Positions 43,446 through 52,229 of a stretch of 64,000 nt of DNA are shown piece after piece (positions within the stretch are counted from its first letter, which is position 1; the number at the start of each line of letters is the position of its first letter). The translations under genes and the position numbers were made by a program. Origin of the DNA: Dryocola boscaweniae (GTDB lineage Bacteria > Pseudomonadota > Gammaproteobacteria > Enterobacterales > Enterobacteriaceae). The notes beneath the pieces were generated by a model. It saw only the letters and a list, made by a program, of their open reading frames with translations. It was not told where the DNA came from and made no database searches. The DNA lies in NCBI RefSeq assembly GCF_025215095.1, contig NZ_JALHAP010000082.1, positions 434,001-498,000 of the forward strand, written 5' to 3'.

Positions 43446-44780
43446 TTAATGCTTTTGCCATTGCTGGTATTCTTTTTTCAGCCGCAGCGGCGCTGTTTCC
43501 GGCATCATAAGAAGACCAATGATTGATATAATGCCCAGCACAATGACATAGGTAGCCAGGCCATAATAATGTCCGCCGGTCATCTGCAATATTTTCACAG
43601 CAACCAGCCCCAGAATTCCGCTGCCGATTAACGACCCCACCTGCCAGATTACTGCGATACCGCTACAGCGAATATGCGTCGGGAATAGCTCCGGGAAATA
43701 AGACGCCTGCGGCGCGTAGCACATGCTGTGACCGATACTGAGCACCAGAATCATTACCAGTTGCGTTAACCAGAAGCTGTCCTGGTTAATTGCAAGGAAG
43801 AACGGCACAATCATCACTACCTGTAATAAAGCGCCGAATATATAAACAGGCTTGCGGCCGATCTTGTCACAAAGCGCGCCCATGAACGGAATCGTTATTA
43901 TTTCCAGGATAATAGCGACGATCATGGTTTCCATTAAAATATTGGCGTCCAGATTATTCGCTTTACCGTATGCCAGAACAATAACGGTGAACATGGCAAA
44001 GGTGCAGGCTTCGATTAATTTCGCACAGACGCCTTTGATAACGATCCCCGGGAAATCGCGGATAACCTCCACTAACGGACGTGATTCTTCGGCTTTGGTT
44101 TCGCGAATTTGCGCAAATACCGGCGACTCGTCAATTTTCAGGCGGATAAATAATCCGACGATCACTAATAAGAGGCTCAGCAGGAACGGGATTCGCCAGC
44201 CATAATCCATCATCGCTTCCGGAGATAATGTGGCATTCAGCAAGGCAAACAGCGCCAGCGGCAATAAAAAGCCTACGGGGGCGCCAATCTGTACCCAACT
44301 GGCAAAAAAACCACGCCGCGAGGGAACGGAATATTCGGCGGTCATTAATACGGCTCCCGCCTGTTCTCCCCCTACTCCGAATCCTTGCAGAACGCGGATG
44401 AAAATTAAAAGAATCGGCGCCCAGATGCCTATTTTTTCATAGGTGGGTAAAAGCCCGATGCAGAATGTCCCCAGGCCTACAATCAGAATGGTGATGACCA
44501 GCGCTTTTTTCCGCCCGACTTTATCGCCGATATGTCCGAATACAATTCCGCCTAACGGACGGGCGAGAAAACCAACTGCGTAAGTCGCAAAGGCGGCAAG
44601 CGTGCTGATTAACGGGTCTTCGCTGGGGAAGAATAGATGCCCAAAAAAGAGGACGGCAGCGGTGCCATAAGCAAAGAAGTCATAGTATTCAGCCGCGGTA
44701 CCGATTGCAGATGCCGAAGCGACACGTCTGATAACTGGCGTATTATCCACTTCATTTTTTACATCAACTGAACTGACCAT
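43446..44780 (-). CDS. MHS-family MFS transporter
   Basis: A 444-residue metabolite:H+ symporter with about 12 helices, motifs GTAAEYYDFFAYGTAAVLFF and HIGDKVGRKKAL, and YSVPSRRGFFASWVQIGAPVG. It is a distant paralogue of YdfJ and resembles ShiA/YhjE-type carriers. E. coli has no gene here between rspA and rspB. Start ATG 44780 with a GGAG site; a GTG one codon earlier is also possible. Substrate presumably an aldonate or uronate, by position only. Confidence 0.8.
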   Translation of the reverse strand: MVSSVDVKNEVDNTPVIRRVASASAIGTAAEYYDFFAYGTAAVLFFGHLFFPSEDPLISTLAAFATYAVGFLARPLGGIVFGHIGDKVGRKKALVITILIVGLGTFCIGLLPTYEKIGIWAPILLIFIRVLQGFGVGGEQAGAVLMTAEYSVPSRRGFFASWVQIGAPVGFLLPLALFALLNATLSPEAMMDYGWRIPFLLSLLLVIVGLFIRLKIDESPVFAQIRETKAEESRPLVEVIRDFPGIVIKGVCAKLIEACTFAMFTVIVLAYGKANNLDANILMETMIVAIILEIITIPFMGALCDKIGRKPVYIFGALLQVVMIVPFFLAINQDSFWLTQLVMILVLSIGHSMCYAPQASYFPELFPTHIRCSGIAVIWQVGSLIGSGILGLVAVKILQMTGGHYYGLATYVIVLGIISIIGLLMMPETAPLRLKKEYQQWQKH

Positions 44781-44839
44781 CACATCTCCTTTATTTATAG
44801 GGTTAATTTGACCACCGTCCCTTGGGTATTTTTATTCGC

Positions 44840-46054
44840 TTACCAGTTCCACAGCGTGCCATCTTCCAGGCGGGCTACGGGCAGGTAAGCGGGTTCATAC
44901 GGATATTTCGCCGCCAGCTTTTCATCAAACTCGATGCCGAGGCCTGGTTTATCGCCCGGATGCATATAGCCGTTATCAAACGTCCAGTTATGCGGGAAGA
45001 CTTCCAGCATTTGCTCGGAATAGCCCATATATTCCTGTACGCCAAAGTTTGGCACCCACAGGTCGAAGTGCAGCGCAGCCGCCATGCAAACCGGGGAAAG
45101 ATCGGAAGGCCCGTGAGAACCCGTGCGAACCTGATAAAGCGAAGCGAAATCCGCGATGCGGCGCATTCCGGTAATGCCGCCCGCGTGGGTAATGGTGGTG
45201 CGGATATAGTCGATGAGCTGCTCTTCAATGAGCTGTTTGCAGTCCCAGATGCTGTTAAAGACTTCGCCTACGGCGATTGGCGTGACGGTGTGCTGACGAA
45301 TTAAACGGAAGCATTCCTGGTTTTCGGCAGGCGTCGGATCTTCCATCCAGAACAGACGATGCTCTTCAACGCTTTTGCCGAAGCGCGCCGCTTCAATCGG
45401 CGTCAGGCGATGGTGCATGTCGTGTAGCAGATGCTCGTTAAAACCAAATTTGCTGCGCACCGCCTCGAACAGTTTTGGTGTGAAATCGAGATATTTTTCG
45501 GTGGACCACAACTGCTCTTCCGGCCAGTGCCCTTTTGTGGCTGGTTCATAGGCAAGCCCCTTGCCTTTTGACATACCGTAAGTCGTTTTCATCCCCGGTA
45601 CGCCGCACTGTACGCGAATCGCTTTGAAGCCCATCTCTTTATGACGCGCATAATCTTCAAGCACATCATCAATGGAGTGCCCGGTTGTATGGCAGTAAAC
45701 CATAACTCCCTCACGGGATGCGCCGCCAAGAAGCTGATACAGCGGCATGCCCGCGGCCTTCGCTTTAATGTCCCAAAGCGCCATATCCACCGCTGAAATA
45801 GCGGACATAGTTACCGGCCCACGACGCCAGTAGGCGCCTTTGTAAAAGAACTGCCAGATATCTTCGATGCGATGCGCATCACGACCAATCAATTGCGGGC
45901 AAACATGATCTTCCAGGTAAGAAGCCACCGGCAATTCACGGCCGTTTAAAGTGGCATCGCCAAGCCCCGTCAGCCCTTCGTCGGTGGTGATTTTCAGCGT
46001 GACAAAATTACGCCCGGGACAAGTAACAAACACTTCTGCCTTAACAATTTTCAT
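44840..46054 (-). CDS. rspA: RspA, D-mannonate dehydratase family enzyme
   Basis: An enolase-superfamily protein of 404 residues, the same length as E. coli RspA (starvation-sensing protein). Mannonate dehydratases convert D-mannonate to 2-keto-3-deoxygluconate; the RspA branch is known for low activity. Metal ligands Asp212, Glu238 (WMEDP) and Glu264 (VGEVF); catalytic Arg147, Tyr159 and His214 are present. ATG 46054 (AAGGAA site) matches the family start; 24 upstream in-frame codons are not conserved. First gene of the seven-gene block. Confidence 0.92.
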   Translation of the reverse strand: MKIVKAEVFVTCPGRNFVTLKITTDEGLTGLGDATLNGRELPVASYLEDHVCPQLIGRDAHRIEDIWQFFYKGAYWRRGPVTMSAISAVDMALWDIKAKAAGMPLYQLLGGASREGVMVYCHTTGHSIDDVLEDYARHKEMGFKAIRVQCGVPGMKTTYGMSKGKGLAYEPATKGHWPEEQLWSTEKYLDFTPKLFEAVRSKFGFNEHLLHDMHHRLTPIEAARFGKSVEEHRLFWMEDPTPAENQECFRLIRQHTVTPIAVGEVFNSIWDCKQLIEEQLIDYIRTTITHAGGITGMRRIADFASLYQVRTGSHGPSDLSPVCMAAALHFDLWVPNFGVQEYMGYSEQMLEVFPHNWTFDNGYMHPGDKPGLGIEFDEKLAAKYPYEPAYLPVARLEDGTLWNW

Positions 46055-46118
46055 TCTGCTTTCCTTACTGCGGATGATTTCCAGGATCGACAATGACGAT
46101 GAAATTACATCTGACCAA

Positions 46119-46177
46119 ACTACCATACAAGTATATTTAAATGATTTTGACGGACTGAGTCACATTTTGAATGTGAC
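46119..46177 (-). promoter_or_regulatory. rspA promoter/operator region
   Basis: A perfect palindrome GTCACATT-TTG-AATGTGAC (46159-46177) lies about 105 bases before rspA. A TATACT -10 candidate on the minus strand at 46136-46131 is followed directly by TTGTATGGTAG (46130-46120), matching repeats found before ydfI. The arrangement fits repression by an RspR-like GntR protein, not encoded nearby. Confidence 0.5.
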
Positions 46178-46235
46178 TTTTGCAAAGGAAAGGAGGGAAA
46201 ACGAGAATCAGGAAGGTATCCGGGACGCTACGAAA

Positions 46236-46562
46236 TCAAGCGCGCCCCCATCCGGCAACGATGATTAGCATGCCGCAGAAGGCGACGGCGGCCCCAAGCC
46301 AGTCGTACATGCTCAGTTTGACGCCGTCAACAAAGCGCAGCCAAAGCAGCGCGGTAACAACATACACGCCGCCATAAGCCGCATAAACCCGGCCGCTGGC
46401 GGCAGGATGAAGCGTTAAAAGCCAGACAAATATCGCCAGCGAACACGCCGCGGGCAGCAGCAATAACGGCGAGCCATTACGTTTAAGCCACAGCCAGGGC
46501 AAGAAACAGCCGATTATTTCGGCAAGCGCGGTCGCAAAAAACAGCAAGGTTGTTTTGATCAT
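46236..46562 (-). CDS. ynfA: YnfA, four-helix membrane protein (UPF0060)
   Basis: A 108-residue integral membrane protein with four predicted helices, the UPF0060 pattern ALAEIIGCFLPWLWL and GRVYAAYGGVYVVTALLWL. YnfA proteins resemble small multidrug resistance transporters and have been tied to efflux in Shigella. Placement between rspA and ynfB matches E. coli exactly. Confidence 0.93.
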   Translation of the reverse strand: MIKTTLLFFATALAEIIGCFLPWLWLKRNGSPLLLLPAACSLAIFVWLLTLHPAASGRVYAAYGGVYVVTALLWLRFVDGVKLSMYDWLGAAVAFCGMLIIVAGWGRA

Positions 46563-46638
46563 ATTGAACTATATCTGGGATAATATCGGCTAACAGGCGC
46601 ACCCAATGGCGCACACGGTTTGCAATGGTAATATTAAA

Positions 46639-46657
46639 GGTGAAGTCGTGCTTCACC
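46639..46657 (+). other. Hairpin in the ynfB leader
   Basis: GGTGAAG and CTTCACC with a five-base loop end 17 bases before the ynfB ATG, close to its AAAGGAA ribosome site; it could modulate translation. Confidence 0.4.
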
Positions 46658-46673
46658 CTAAAAGGAAACTGCA

Positions 46674-47024
46674 ATGAACACAATCCTTCACAAACGTTTT
46701 ACGCAGGCTCTTTTGCCTATGGCGTTACTGCTAAGCGCGTTCGCGTTGACCCAACCGGCTCATGCTGAAACAAGCAAACTGATTATCGAGTCCGGGGACA
46801 ACGCGCAAACTCGCCAGCATGCCGCGATGGAAAAAGAACAATGGAATGATACGCGCTCCCTGCGTCAGAAGGTCAATAAACGCGTTGAAAAAGAGTGGGA
46901 TAAAGACGATGCGGCTTTTGATGCCCGCGATAACTGCCAGCAAAGCGCCAACCTGAATGCTTACTGGGAGCCAAATACCCTGCGCTGCCTGGACCGCCGT
47001 ACCGGTCGCGTTGTAGCACCTTAA
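46674..47024 (+). CDS. ynfB: YnfB, UPF0482 periplasmic protein
   Basis: A 116-residue UPF0482 protein with a signal peptide (about 31 residues, ending AHA) and a highly conserved, charged mature part (ESGDNAQTRQHAAMEKEQW, YWEPNTLRCLDRRTGRVV). Function unknown in all relatives. Precedes speG by 63 bases as in E. coli. Confidence 0.92.
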   Translation: MNTILHKRFTQALLPMALLLSAFALTQPAHAETSKLIIESGDNAQTRQHAAMEKEQWNDTRSLRQKVNKRVEKEWDKDDAAFDARDNCQQSANLNAYWEPNTLRCLDRRTGRVVAP

Positions 47025-47087
47025 TCTGCGCAGTAATCCGATAAGGCTTCTCCCGCAGAAGCCTTTGTCATCCCGAAAGGAATCAAC

Positions 47088-47645
47088 ATGAGTAACGAAC
47101 TCAACATTAAACTTCGCCCGCTTGAACGCGAAGATCTTCGTTTCGTCCATCAGCTTGATAATAACGCCAGCGTAATGCGCTACTGGTTTGAAGAGCCGTA
47201 CGAGGCCTTCGTGGAGCTTTCGGATCTGTACGACAAGCACATTCATGATCAAAGCGAACGCCGCTTTGTGGTGCAGTGTAACGGCGACAGAGCGGGCCTT
47301 GTGGAGCTGGTAGAGATTAACCACGTTCACCGGCGTGCCGAGTTCCAGATAATTATTTCTCCGGATTATCAGGGAAAAGGCCTGGCATCACGCGCCGCGA
47401 AACTCGCGATGGATTACGGATTTTCCGTGCTAAACCTCTACAAGCTTTATTTAATCGTTGATAAAGAGAACGAAAAAGCCATCCACATCTATAAGAAACT
47501 GGGTTTTATGGTGGAGGGCGAATTAATCCACGAGTTCTTTATTAACGGCGAATACCGTAACACGATTCGCATGTGTATTTTCCAGCGGCAGTATCTGGAT
47601 ACGCACAGAACGCCGGGCACAATTTTGAAGCCGACGGCGCAGTAG
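47088..47645 (+). CDS. speG: Spermidine N1-acetyltransferase
   Basis: SpeG acetylates spermidine (and spermine) with acetyl-CoA, preventing polyamine toxicity. The 185-residue GNAT protein has the acetyl-CoA loop region ISPDYQGKGLASRAAKLAM and the conserved LRPLEREDLRFVHQLDNNASVM start. It assembles as a dodecamer in relatives. Its neighbours ynfB and ynfC are those of E. coli. Confidence 0.95.
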   Translation: MSNELNIKLRPLEREDLRFVHQLDNNASVMRYWFEEPYEAFVELSDLYDKHIHDQSERRFVVQCNGDRAGLVELVEINHVHRRAEFQIIISPDYQGKGLASRAAKLAMDYGFSVLNLYKLYLIVDKENEKAIHIYKKLGFMVEGELIHEFFINGEYRNTIRMCIFQRQYLDTHRTPGTILKPTAQ

Positions 47646-47671
47646 AACCGGCAGCGCCAGCCCAAAGCCCA

Positions 47672-48382
47672 TCAATAATAATCAATAGTATTTTTAATGG
47701 AAAAACGCATGCTGGCCGGTGGAGTGGCGCTGTCGTCGGTGATGTTCAGCGTGCAGGAGACCGGATTAAAATGGCCGTCGTAATCACAGGATTGTATTGT
47801 TTTCACGATCGGCTTTTCGTTTAAGGTGCTGGTTGCCGTGTAATCAAGCTTCTTTTTTTTGTCGCTACCGCTTTTTGTCGTCACCGCAAGCGTTGATTCT
47901 TTCGCCCTGGTGGTCTTGCCTGTCGGATAGCCTTCGGCGTCGTAGCTGTATTCGGCTGAAACGTCTTTACCGCGAGCCCTCACCACAAAGCCGTTATCAT
48001 CGGTATCGTAAATCACCGCAGCGGCAGGCAGCTCCGCTAGCTGGCATTTTCCCTGCAGCCTGATGCGTTTTTCGCGGCTTACCGCATCCAGATAATAATT
48101 GGCGTCAAGCACAAGCGTCGCGCCGGTGTTGCTCTCGATATCGTGGAATTCAAGCGTATCAAAACAGCCTTCCGCCGACATGGCGCCCACAACGCGTTTA
48201 AGCACCTCGCCCTTCTCATTCATCAGCGTCTGGCTGAAGTTTTTCACCGGGCCGCGCAGCGGATCAAAATCAAATTCATTGGAGAAACTGGCCATTTCCG
48301 GCGTAAAAGCCTGGGGAGCATCCGGCTTATCACACCCGGCAAGACACGCCGCCAGCGCGCTAAGGATAATGATTTTCTTCAC
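47672..48382 (-). CDS. ynfC: YnfC, UPF0257 lipoprotein
   Basis: A 236-residue lipoprotein (E. coli YnfC has the same length), with a short signal peptide and an LAGC lipobox, Cys16, followed by Asp, which favours inner-membrane retention. Conserved core FTPEMASFSNEFDFDPLRGP. I chose GTG 48382, which places the signal peptide at the N-terminus; a longer in-frame frame upstream would bury it. Function unknown. Convergent with speG. Confidence 0.88.
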   Translation of the reverse strand: MKKIIILSALAACLAGCDKPDAPQAFTPEMASFSNEFDFDPLRGPVKNFSQTLMNEKGEVLKRVVGAMSAEGCFDTLEFHDIESNTGATLVLDANYYLDAVSREKRIRLQGKCQLAELPAAAVIYDTDDNGFVVRARGKDVSAEYSYDAEGYPTGKTTRAKESTLAVTTKSGSDKKKKLDYTATSTLNEKPIVKTIQSCDYDGHFNPVSCTLNITDDSATPPASMRFSIKNTIDYY

Positions 48383-48490
48383 GTTAGTTCTGTTCCCGTC
48401 TTGAAATGTCCTGACATGATATAAGCAAATACAGTTATTTACACCAGAAGTACTATCCTTAGAGAACATCCTCAATATAAGGAAGAGACG

Positions 48491-48796
48491 ATGAAACGAT
48501 CCGTTTGGGTAACCGCGCTGCTGTTAATGGCTTCCACGCCAGTGCTGGCGGCGCAGACTTCTTGCGACAAAGTTAAGGCCGACATTGAGCAAAAGATAAT
48601 CAACAATGGCGTGCCCGAATCGGGCTTTACGCTGACGATTGTGCCAAACGATCAGGCTGATAAACCTGATGCGCAGGTTGTGGGGCACTGCGGCAACGAC
48701 ACGCAGAAAATCCTCTATAGCCGCACCAGCAGCGGAAATGAAGCGGCAGGCAACAGCGCCACGCAAGACGCTCCGCAAAACGAACAGCAACAGTAA
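48491..48796 (+). CDS. ynfD: YnfD, DUF1161 periplasmic protein
   Basis: A 101-residue exported protein (signal peptide of about 21 residues ending in LAA) with a DUF1161 core containing two cysteines (SCDKV, GHCGN) likely to form a disulfide, then a low-complexity Gln/Asn/Ala tail (APQNEQQQ). Function unknown; position matches E. coli. A terminator follows at once. Confidence 0.88.
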   Translation: MKRSVWVTALLLMASTPVLAAQTSCDKVKADIEQKIINNGVPESGFTLTIVPNDQADKPDAQVVGHCGNDTQKILYSRTSSGNEAAGNSATQDAPQNEQQQ

Positions 48797-48802
48797 TCAA
48801 CG

Positions 48803-48828
48803 GGGCGCTCCTTGCGCCCTGTTTTTTA
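48803..48828 (+). terminator. ynfD terminator
   Basis: GGGCGC and GCGCCC with a five-base loop, then TGTTTTTT. Confidence 0.85.
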
Positions 48829-48958
48829 CCTGAGCTTCTCTTTGCTTATCGCTCCGTTATTGACGAGCGTTAATAAGTCACTCCCCCGAATAAGTACAAT
48901 TCTGCCCACGAGATGCCCCAAAATGTAATCATTGCGGGTTAAAAACAAGGTAGAAAAG

Positions 48959-49588
48959 ATGTCATCACAAAATTCAACAAGGCTTGCGACTATCGCTCTG
49001 ACGGGGCGCGTTCTGGGCGTGCTGTATCGTCAGAGTCCGCAAAGTCAGGATGCGGCGCCGCTTTATGCCACCCTTGCGAATACGGCCTGGGCCGCCCAGT
49101 GGCCGGTGCAATCCGTTGAACTGACCGAAATAGCCCAACGCATGGCAGACGGCATAGCACATTCGCAAGAATCCCTTAACGAAGCTTATCAACGTTTGTT
49201 CATTGGGCCGTATGCGTTGCCTGCTGCGCCCTGGGGGTCCGTCTATCTCGATAAAGAAAACGTGCTGTTTGGCGATTCCATGCTGGAGCTGCGCCAGTGG
49301 ATGCGCGAAAACGGCATCGCCCACCAGACGGAACAAAACGAGCCGGACGATCATATCGGCACGCTGTTAATGTTGGCCGCATGGCTTGCCGAGCAAGGCC
49401 ATCAGCAACGCGTCGATGAACTGCTCGCCCGGCATCTTCTGCCTTGGGCCGGGCGTTTCCTCGAACTGTTTACGCAAAAAGCCGCGCATCCCTTTTATCA
49501 GGGCCTGGGCGAGCTAACTCGCCTGACGCTTGCCGGCTGGCGCGAAGGCTTGTTGGTGCCGGTTGCCGGTAAAGAGCTTTATTACTAA
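48959..49588 (+). CDS. dmsD: DmsD, Tat proofreading chaperone
   Basis: DmsD is a cytoplasmic chaperone that binds the twin-arginine leader of DMSO-reductase catalytic subunits (DmsA, YnfE, YnfF) before Tat export. The 209-residue TorD/DmsD-family protein has the signatures LFIGPYALPAAPWGSVYLD and HIGTLLMLAAWLAEQG. In E. coli it ends the ynfEFGH operon; here ynfD leads straight to it and no reductase subunit is present. Start ATG 48959 (AAGGT site) is preferred over an upstream in-frame GTG. Confidence 0.9.
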   Translation: MSSQNSTRLATIALTGRVLGVLYRQSPQSQDAAPLYATLANTAWAAQWPVQSVELTEIAQRMADGIAHSQESLNEAYQRLFIGPYALPAAPWGSVYLDKENVLFGDSMLELRQWMRENGIAHQTEQNEPDDHIGTLLMLAAWLAEQGHQQRVDELLARHLLPWAGRFLELFTQKAAHPFYQGLGELTRLTLAGWREGLLVPVAGKELYY

Positions 49589-49930
49589 GAATCTTAGGAA
49601 GGGTGGATAGCGCGCCTGCTTATCCGCCACTTTTCTCTCCCCGCACCGCCGTTCTTTGTGTCACTCTTTATCGCAAAAAGTTACACCGTAACCCGTCCAT
49701 ATCTTTTTTAAGACAATTCTTTACGATGCGCACGCAGGCGAGGCGCTATAAGGCCCGCCAATAATTCACCCCGTGAATCATTAGCCACTCAATGATTGCG
49801 CCGGGTGGAATCATTCCCGCTGCATTGCTATAGCTTTCAACACCCTGCCGACACAAGGCATAACAACAGGCGACCTTTGGTGGCTTTATCTAAGGTGGCT
49901 ATAACGCGTGCAACAGGGAGACACACCGCA
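49589..49930 (+). other. Intergenic region before the OsmU operon
   Basis: 342 bases without a gene. It holds a REP-like unit (49601-49630) and two overlapping dyads: ATTCAC-CCC-GTGAAT (49764-49778) and AATCATT...AATGATT (49776-49797). These lie where operon promoter and osmotic control sequences are expected. I cannot place the promoter. Confidence 0.5.
49601..49630. repeat. REP-like unit
   Basis: GGGTGGATAGCG...CTTATCCGCCAC is an imperfect palindrome sharing the GGGTGGATA / TATCCGCC arms of the element at 364-432. Confidence 0.6.
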
Positions 49931-50647
49931 ATGCAAAACGCATCCTTCGTAAAACGTGCCCTTTTGGGCGCCCTGGCGCTTTTCGTGGTGCTCGGGCTGC
50001 TGGTCTGGGGCATCGGACCGGAAACCATTAAGGCGCGGCAAGTAGATTTACTTTATCTCGGACAACAGCATCTGATTCTGGTCTTCAGTTCAATGGCGCT
50101 GGCGCTGCTGGTCGGTATTCCGAGCGGCATTCTGCTTAGCCGTCCAGCGGCGCGTCGCTGGGCTGAATACGTTATGCAGATCTTTAACGTGGGCAATACG
50201 CTGCCGCCGCTGGCGGTTCTGGCGCTGGCGATGGTCATTATCGGCATTGGCGACAAACCGGCCATTATCGCCCTGTTCCTGGCTTCTTTACTGCCCATCG
50301 TGCGCAACACCTACGCCGGACTCTGCGGCGTTCCTCCGGCGCTGATTGAAGCGGCAAACGGCATTGGCATGACCAAAGGGCAACGTCTGCGTCAGGTAGA
50401 ACTGCCAAACGCCTGGCCGGTGATTCTCTCGGGCATTCGCATTGCCACGGCAATCAACGTGGGTACCGCGCCGCTTGCCTTCCTGATTGGGGCGAGCAGC
50501 TACGGCGAACTTATCTTCCCCGGCATTTATTTGAATGATTTCCCAACGCTGATTCTTGGCGCGGCGGCGACCGCTCTGTTTGCTCTGATTCTTGATGTCG
50601 CGCTGGCCGGGCTGGGGCGCGTTTTAAGCCCGCACGTCGCGAAATAA
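49931..50647 (+). CDS. OsmU osmoprotectant ABC transporter, first permease
   Basis: A 238-residue ProW/YehW-type permease with about six helices and the coupling loop EAANGIGMTKGQRLRQVELPNAWPV. It is the first gene of a four-gene operon equivalent to Salmonella OsmU (STM1491-1494, osmVWXY), which imports glycine betaine and choline-O-sulfate. The Salmonella name OsmY for this permease clashes with the unrelated E. coli OsmY, so I leave the symbol empty. ATG 49931 follows AGGGAGA; in-frame upstream codons are not permease-like. Confidence 0.85.
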   Translation: MQNASFVKRALLGALALFVVLGLLVWGIGPETIKARQVDLLYLGQQHLILVFSSMALALLVGIPSGILLSRPAARRWAEYVMQIFNVGNTLPPLAVLALAMVIIGIGDKPAIIALFLASLLPIVRNTYAGLCGVPPALIEAANGIGMTKGQRLRQVELPNAWPVILSGIRIATAINVGTAPLAFLIGASSYGELIFPGIYLNDFPTLILGAAATALFALILDVALAGLGRVLSPHVAK

Positions 50648-50666
50648 CAACAATAAGGAGCGTTGA

Positions 50667-51572
50667 ATGAAACAGTTTACACGTCTGCTGACCGCCCTTG
50701 CGGCCGCCACGACGCTGCTGGCAGGTGCTGCTCAGGCTGAGCCTATCGTGTTCGCCACCAAAGGTTTTACCGAGCAGCACATTCTCTCGGCGATGACCAC
50801 CCAGTATCTGCGCAAAAAAGGCTTCCAGATAACACCAAAAACTAATATTGCGGCAGTGATTTCCCGCAATGCCATGGTCAATAAACAAATCGATATGACC
50901 TGGGAATACACCGGCACGTCGCTGATTATCTACAACCATATCAATCAGCGTATGACGCCGCAGGAATCTTATGAAACGGTGAAAAAGCTGGATGCCAAAC
51001 TGGGTCTGGTGTGGCTTAAGCCTGCGAACATGAACAACACCTACGCCTTTGCGATGCAGCGTAAGCGTGCCGAAGAAGAAAATATCAACACCATGTCGGA
51101 GCTGGCGGCGAAAATTGAACATATTCGTCAAACCGAGCCGAAGAAGAACTGGATGTTAGGTCTGGATCTGGAGTTCTCCGGGCGTAGCGACGGTATGAAG
51201 CCCTTACAGGAGGCCTACAACATGCCGCTGGACAGACCGCAAATCCGCCAGATGGACCCCGGCCTTGTTTATAACGCGGTGCGAGATGGGTTTGTCGATG
51301 CGGGCCTGGTTTATACCACCGACGGGCGGGTTAAAGGCTTCGATTTAAAAGTGCTGGAAGATGATAAGGGCTTCTTCCCGAGCTATGCGGTGACCCCCGT
51401 GGTGCGCAAAGAAACCCTGGCCGCAAACCCCGGGCTTGAAGAGGCAATGAATACCCTCTCCGGCCTGCTGAACAACGACGTGATTTCTACGCTGAACGCC
51501 AAAGTAGATATCGACCATGAATCCCCGCAGCAGGTCGCCCGCGAGTTCCTGCAGCAAAAAGGCTTGCTCTAA
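50667..51572 (+). CDS. osmX: OsmU osmoprotectant-binding protein
   Basis: A 301-residue OpuAC-type periplasmic binding protein with a signal peptide (about 24 residues, ending AQA). Marks: VFATKGFTEQHILSAM, DMTWEYTGTSLIIYN and GFVDAGLVYTTDGRV. It delivers glycine betaine or choline-O-sulfate to the OsmU permeases. AAGGAG site; 19 bases after the first permease. Confidence 0.87.
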   Translation: MKQFTRLLTALAAATTLLAGAAQAEPIVFATKGFTEQHILSAMTTQYLRKKGFQITPKTNIAAVISRNAMVNKQIDMTWEYTGTSLIIYNHINQRMTPQESYETVKKLDAKLGLVWLKPANMNNTYAFAMQRKRAEEENINTMSELAAKIEHIRQTEPKKNWMLGLDLEFSGRSDGMKPLQEAYNMPLDRPQIRQMDPGLVYNAVRDGFVDAGLVYTTDGRVKGFDLKVLEDDKGFFPSYAVTPVVRKETLAANPGLEEAMNTLSGLLNNDVISTLNAKVDIDHESPQQVAREFLQQKGLL

Positions 51573-51581
51573 GGAGGCATC

Positions 51582-52229
51582 ATGGACACGTTGCATTACA
51601 TGATTGATAACGCCGGTTATCTCGGCAGCCTGACGCTTCAGCACCTGCTGCTGGTATTGATGGCGGTAGGTCTGGCGATTGTTATCGGCGTCCCGCTTGG
51701 GATTTTGATTGTCCGCCATAAATGGCTGGCGACGCCGGTACTGGGCATCGCCACCATCGTGCTGACTATTCCGTCTATCGCGCTGTTCGGCCTGATGATC
51801 CCGCTGTTTTCGATGATCGGGCAAGGAATTGGCGTGCTGCCAGCTATCACCGCCGTCTTTTTATATTCCCTGCTGCCGATTGTGCGCAACACGCATACCG
51901 CGCTGGACAGTATTCCGCCAGGGCTGCGTGAAGCAGGCCGCGGGATCGGCATGACCTTCTGGCAGCGTCTGCGCTGGGTTGAAATCCCAATGGCTCTGCC
52001 GGTGATTTTTGGCGGTATTCGCACGGCGGTAGTAATGAATATCGGCGTGATGGCCATCGCCGCGGTTATCGGCGCGGGCGGCCTGGGCCTGTTGTTGCTT
52101 AATGGTATCGGCGGCAGCGACATCCGCATGCTGATTGCCGGCGCCATCATGATTTGTGTTTTAGCGATTGTACTGGACTGGCTGCTGCATCGCCTGCAAT
52201 TGGTCCTGACACCGAAGGGGATTCGATAA
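51582..52229 (+). CDS. osmW: OsmU osmoprotectant ABC transporter, second permease
   Basis: A 215-residue permease with about six helices and the coupling segment EAGRGIGMTFWQRLRWVEIPMALPV. It would heterodimerise with the product of 49931-50647. The stop overlaps the next start by one base (TAATG), coupling it to the ATPase. Confidence 0.87.
   Translation: MDTLHYMIDNAGYLGSLTLQHLLLVLMAVGLAIVIGVPLGILIVRHKWLATPVLGIATIVLTIPSIALFGLMIPLFSMIGQGIGVLPAITAVFLYSLLPIVRNTHTALDSIPPGLREAGRGIGMTFWQRLRWVEIPMALPVIFGGIRTAVVMNIGVMAIAAVIGAGGLGLLLLNGIGGSDIRMLIAGAIMICVLAIVLDWLLHRLQLVLTPKGIR

Noticed and set aside
46159..46177. Possible CRP site before rspA
   Set aside because: The dyad reads TCACA-N7-TGTGA, the reverse order of a CRP site (TGTGA-N6-TCACA), so I list it only as an unassigned palindrome.
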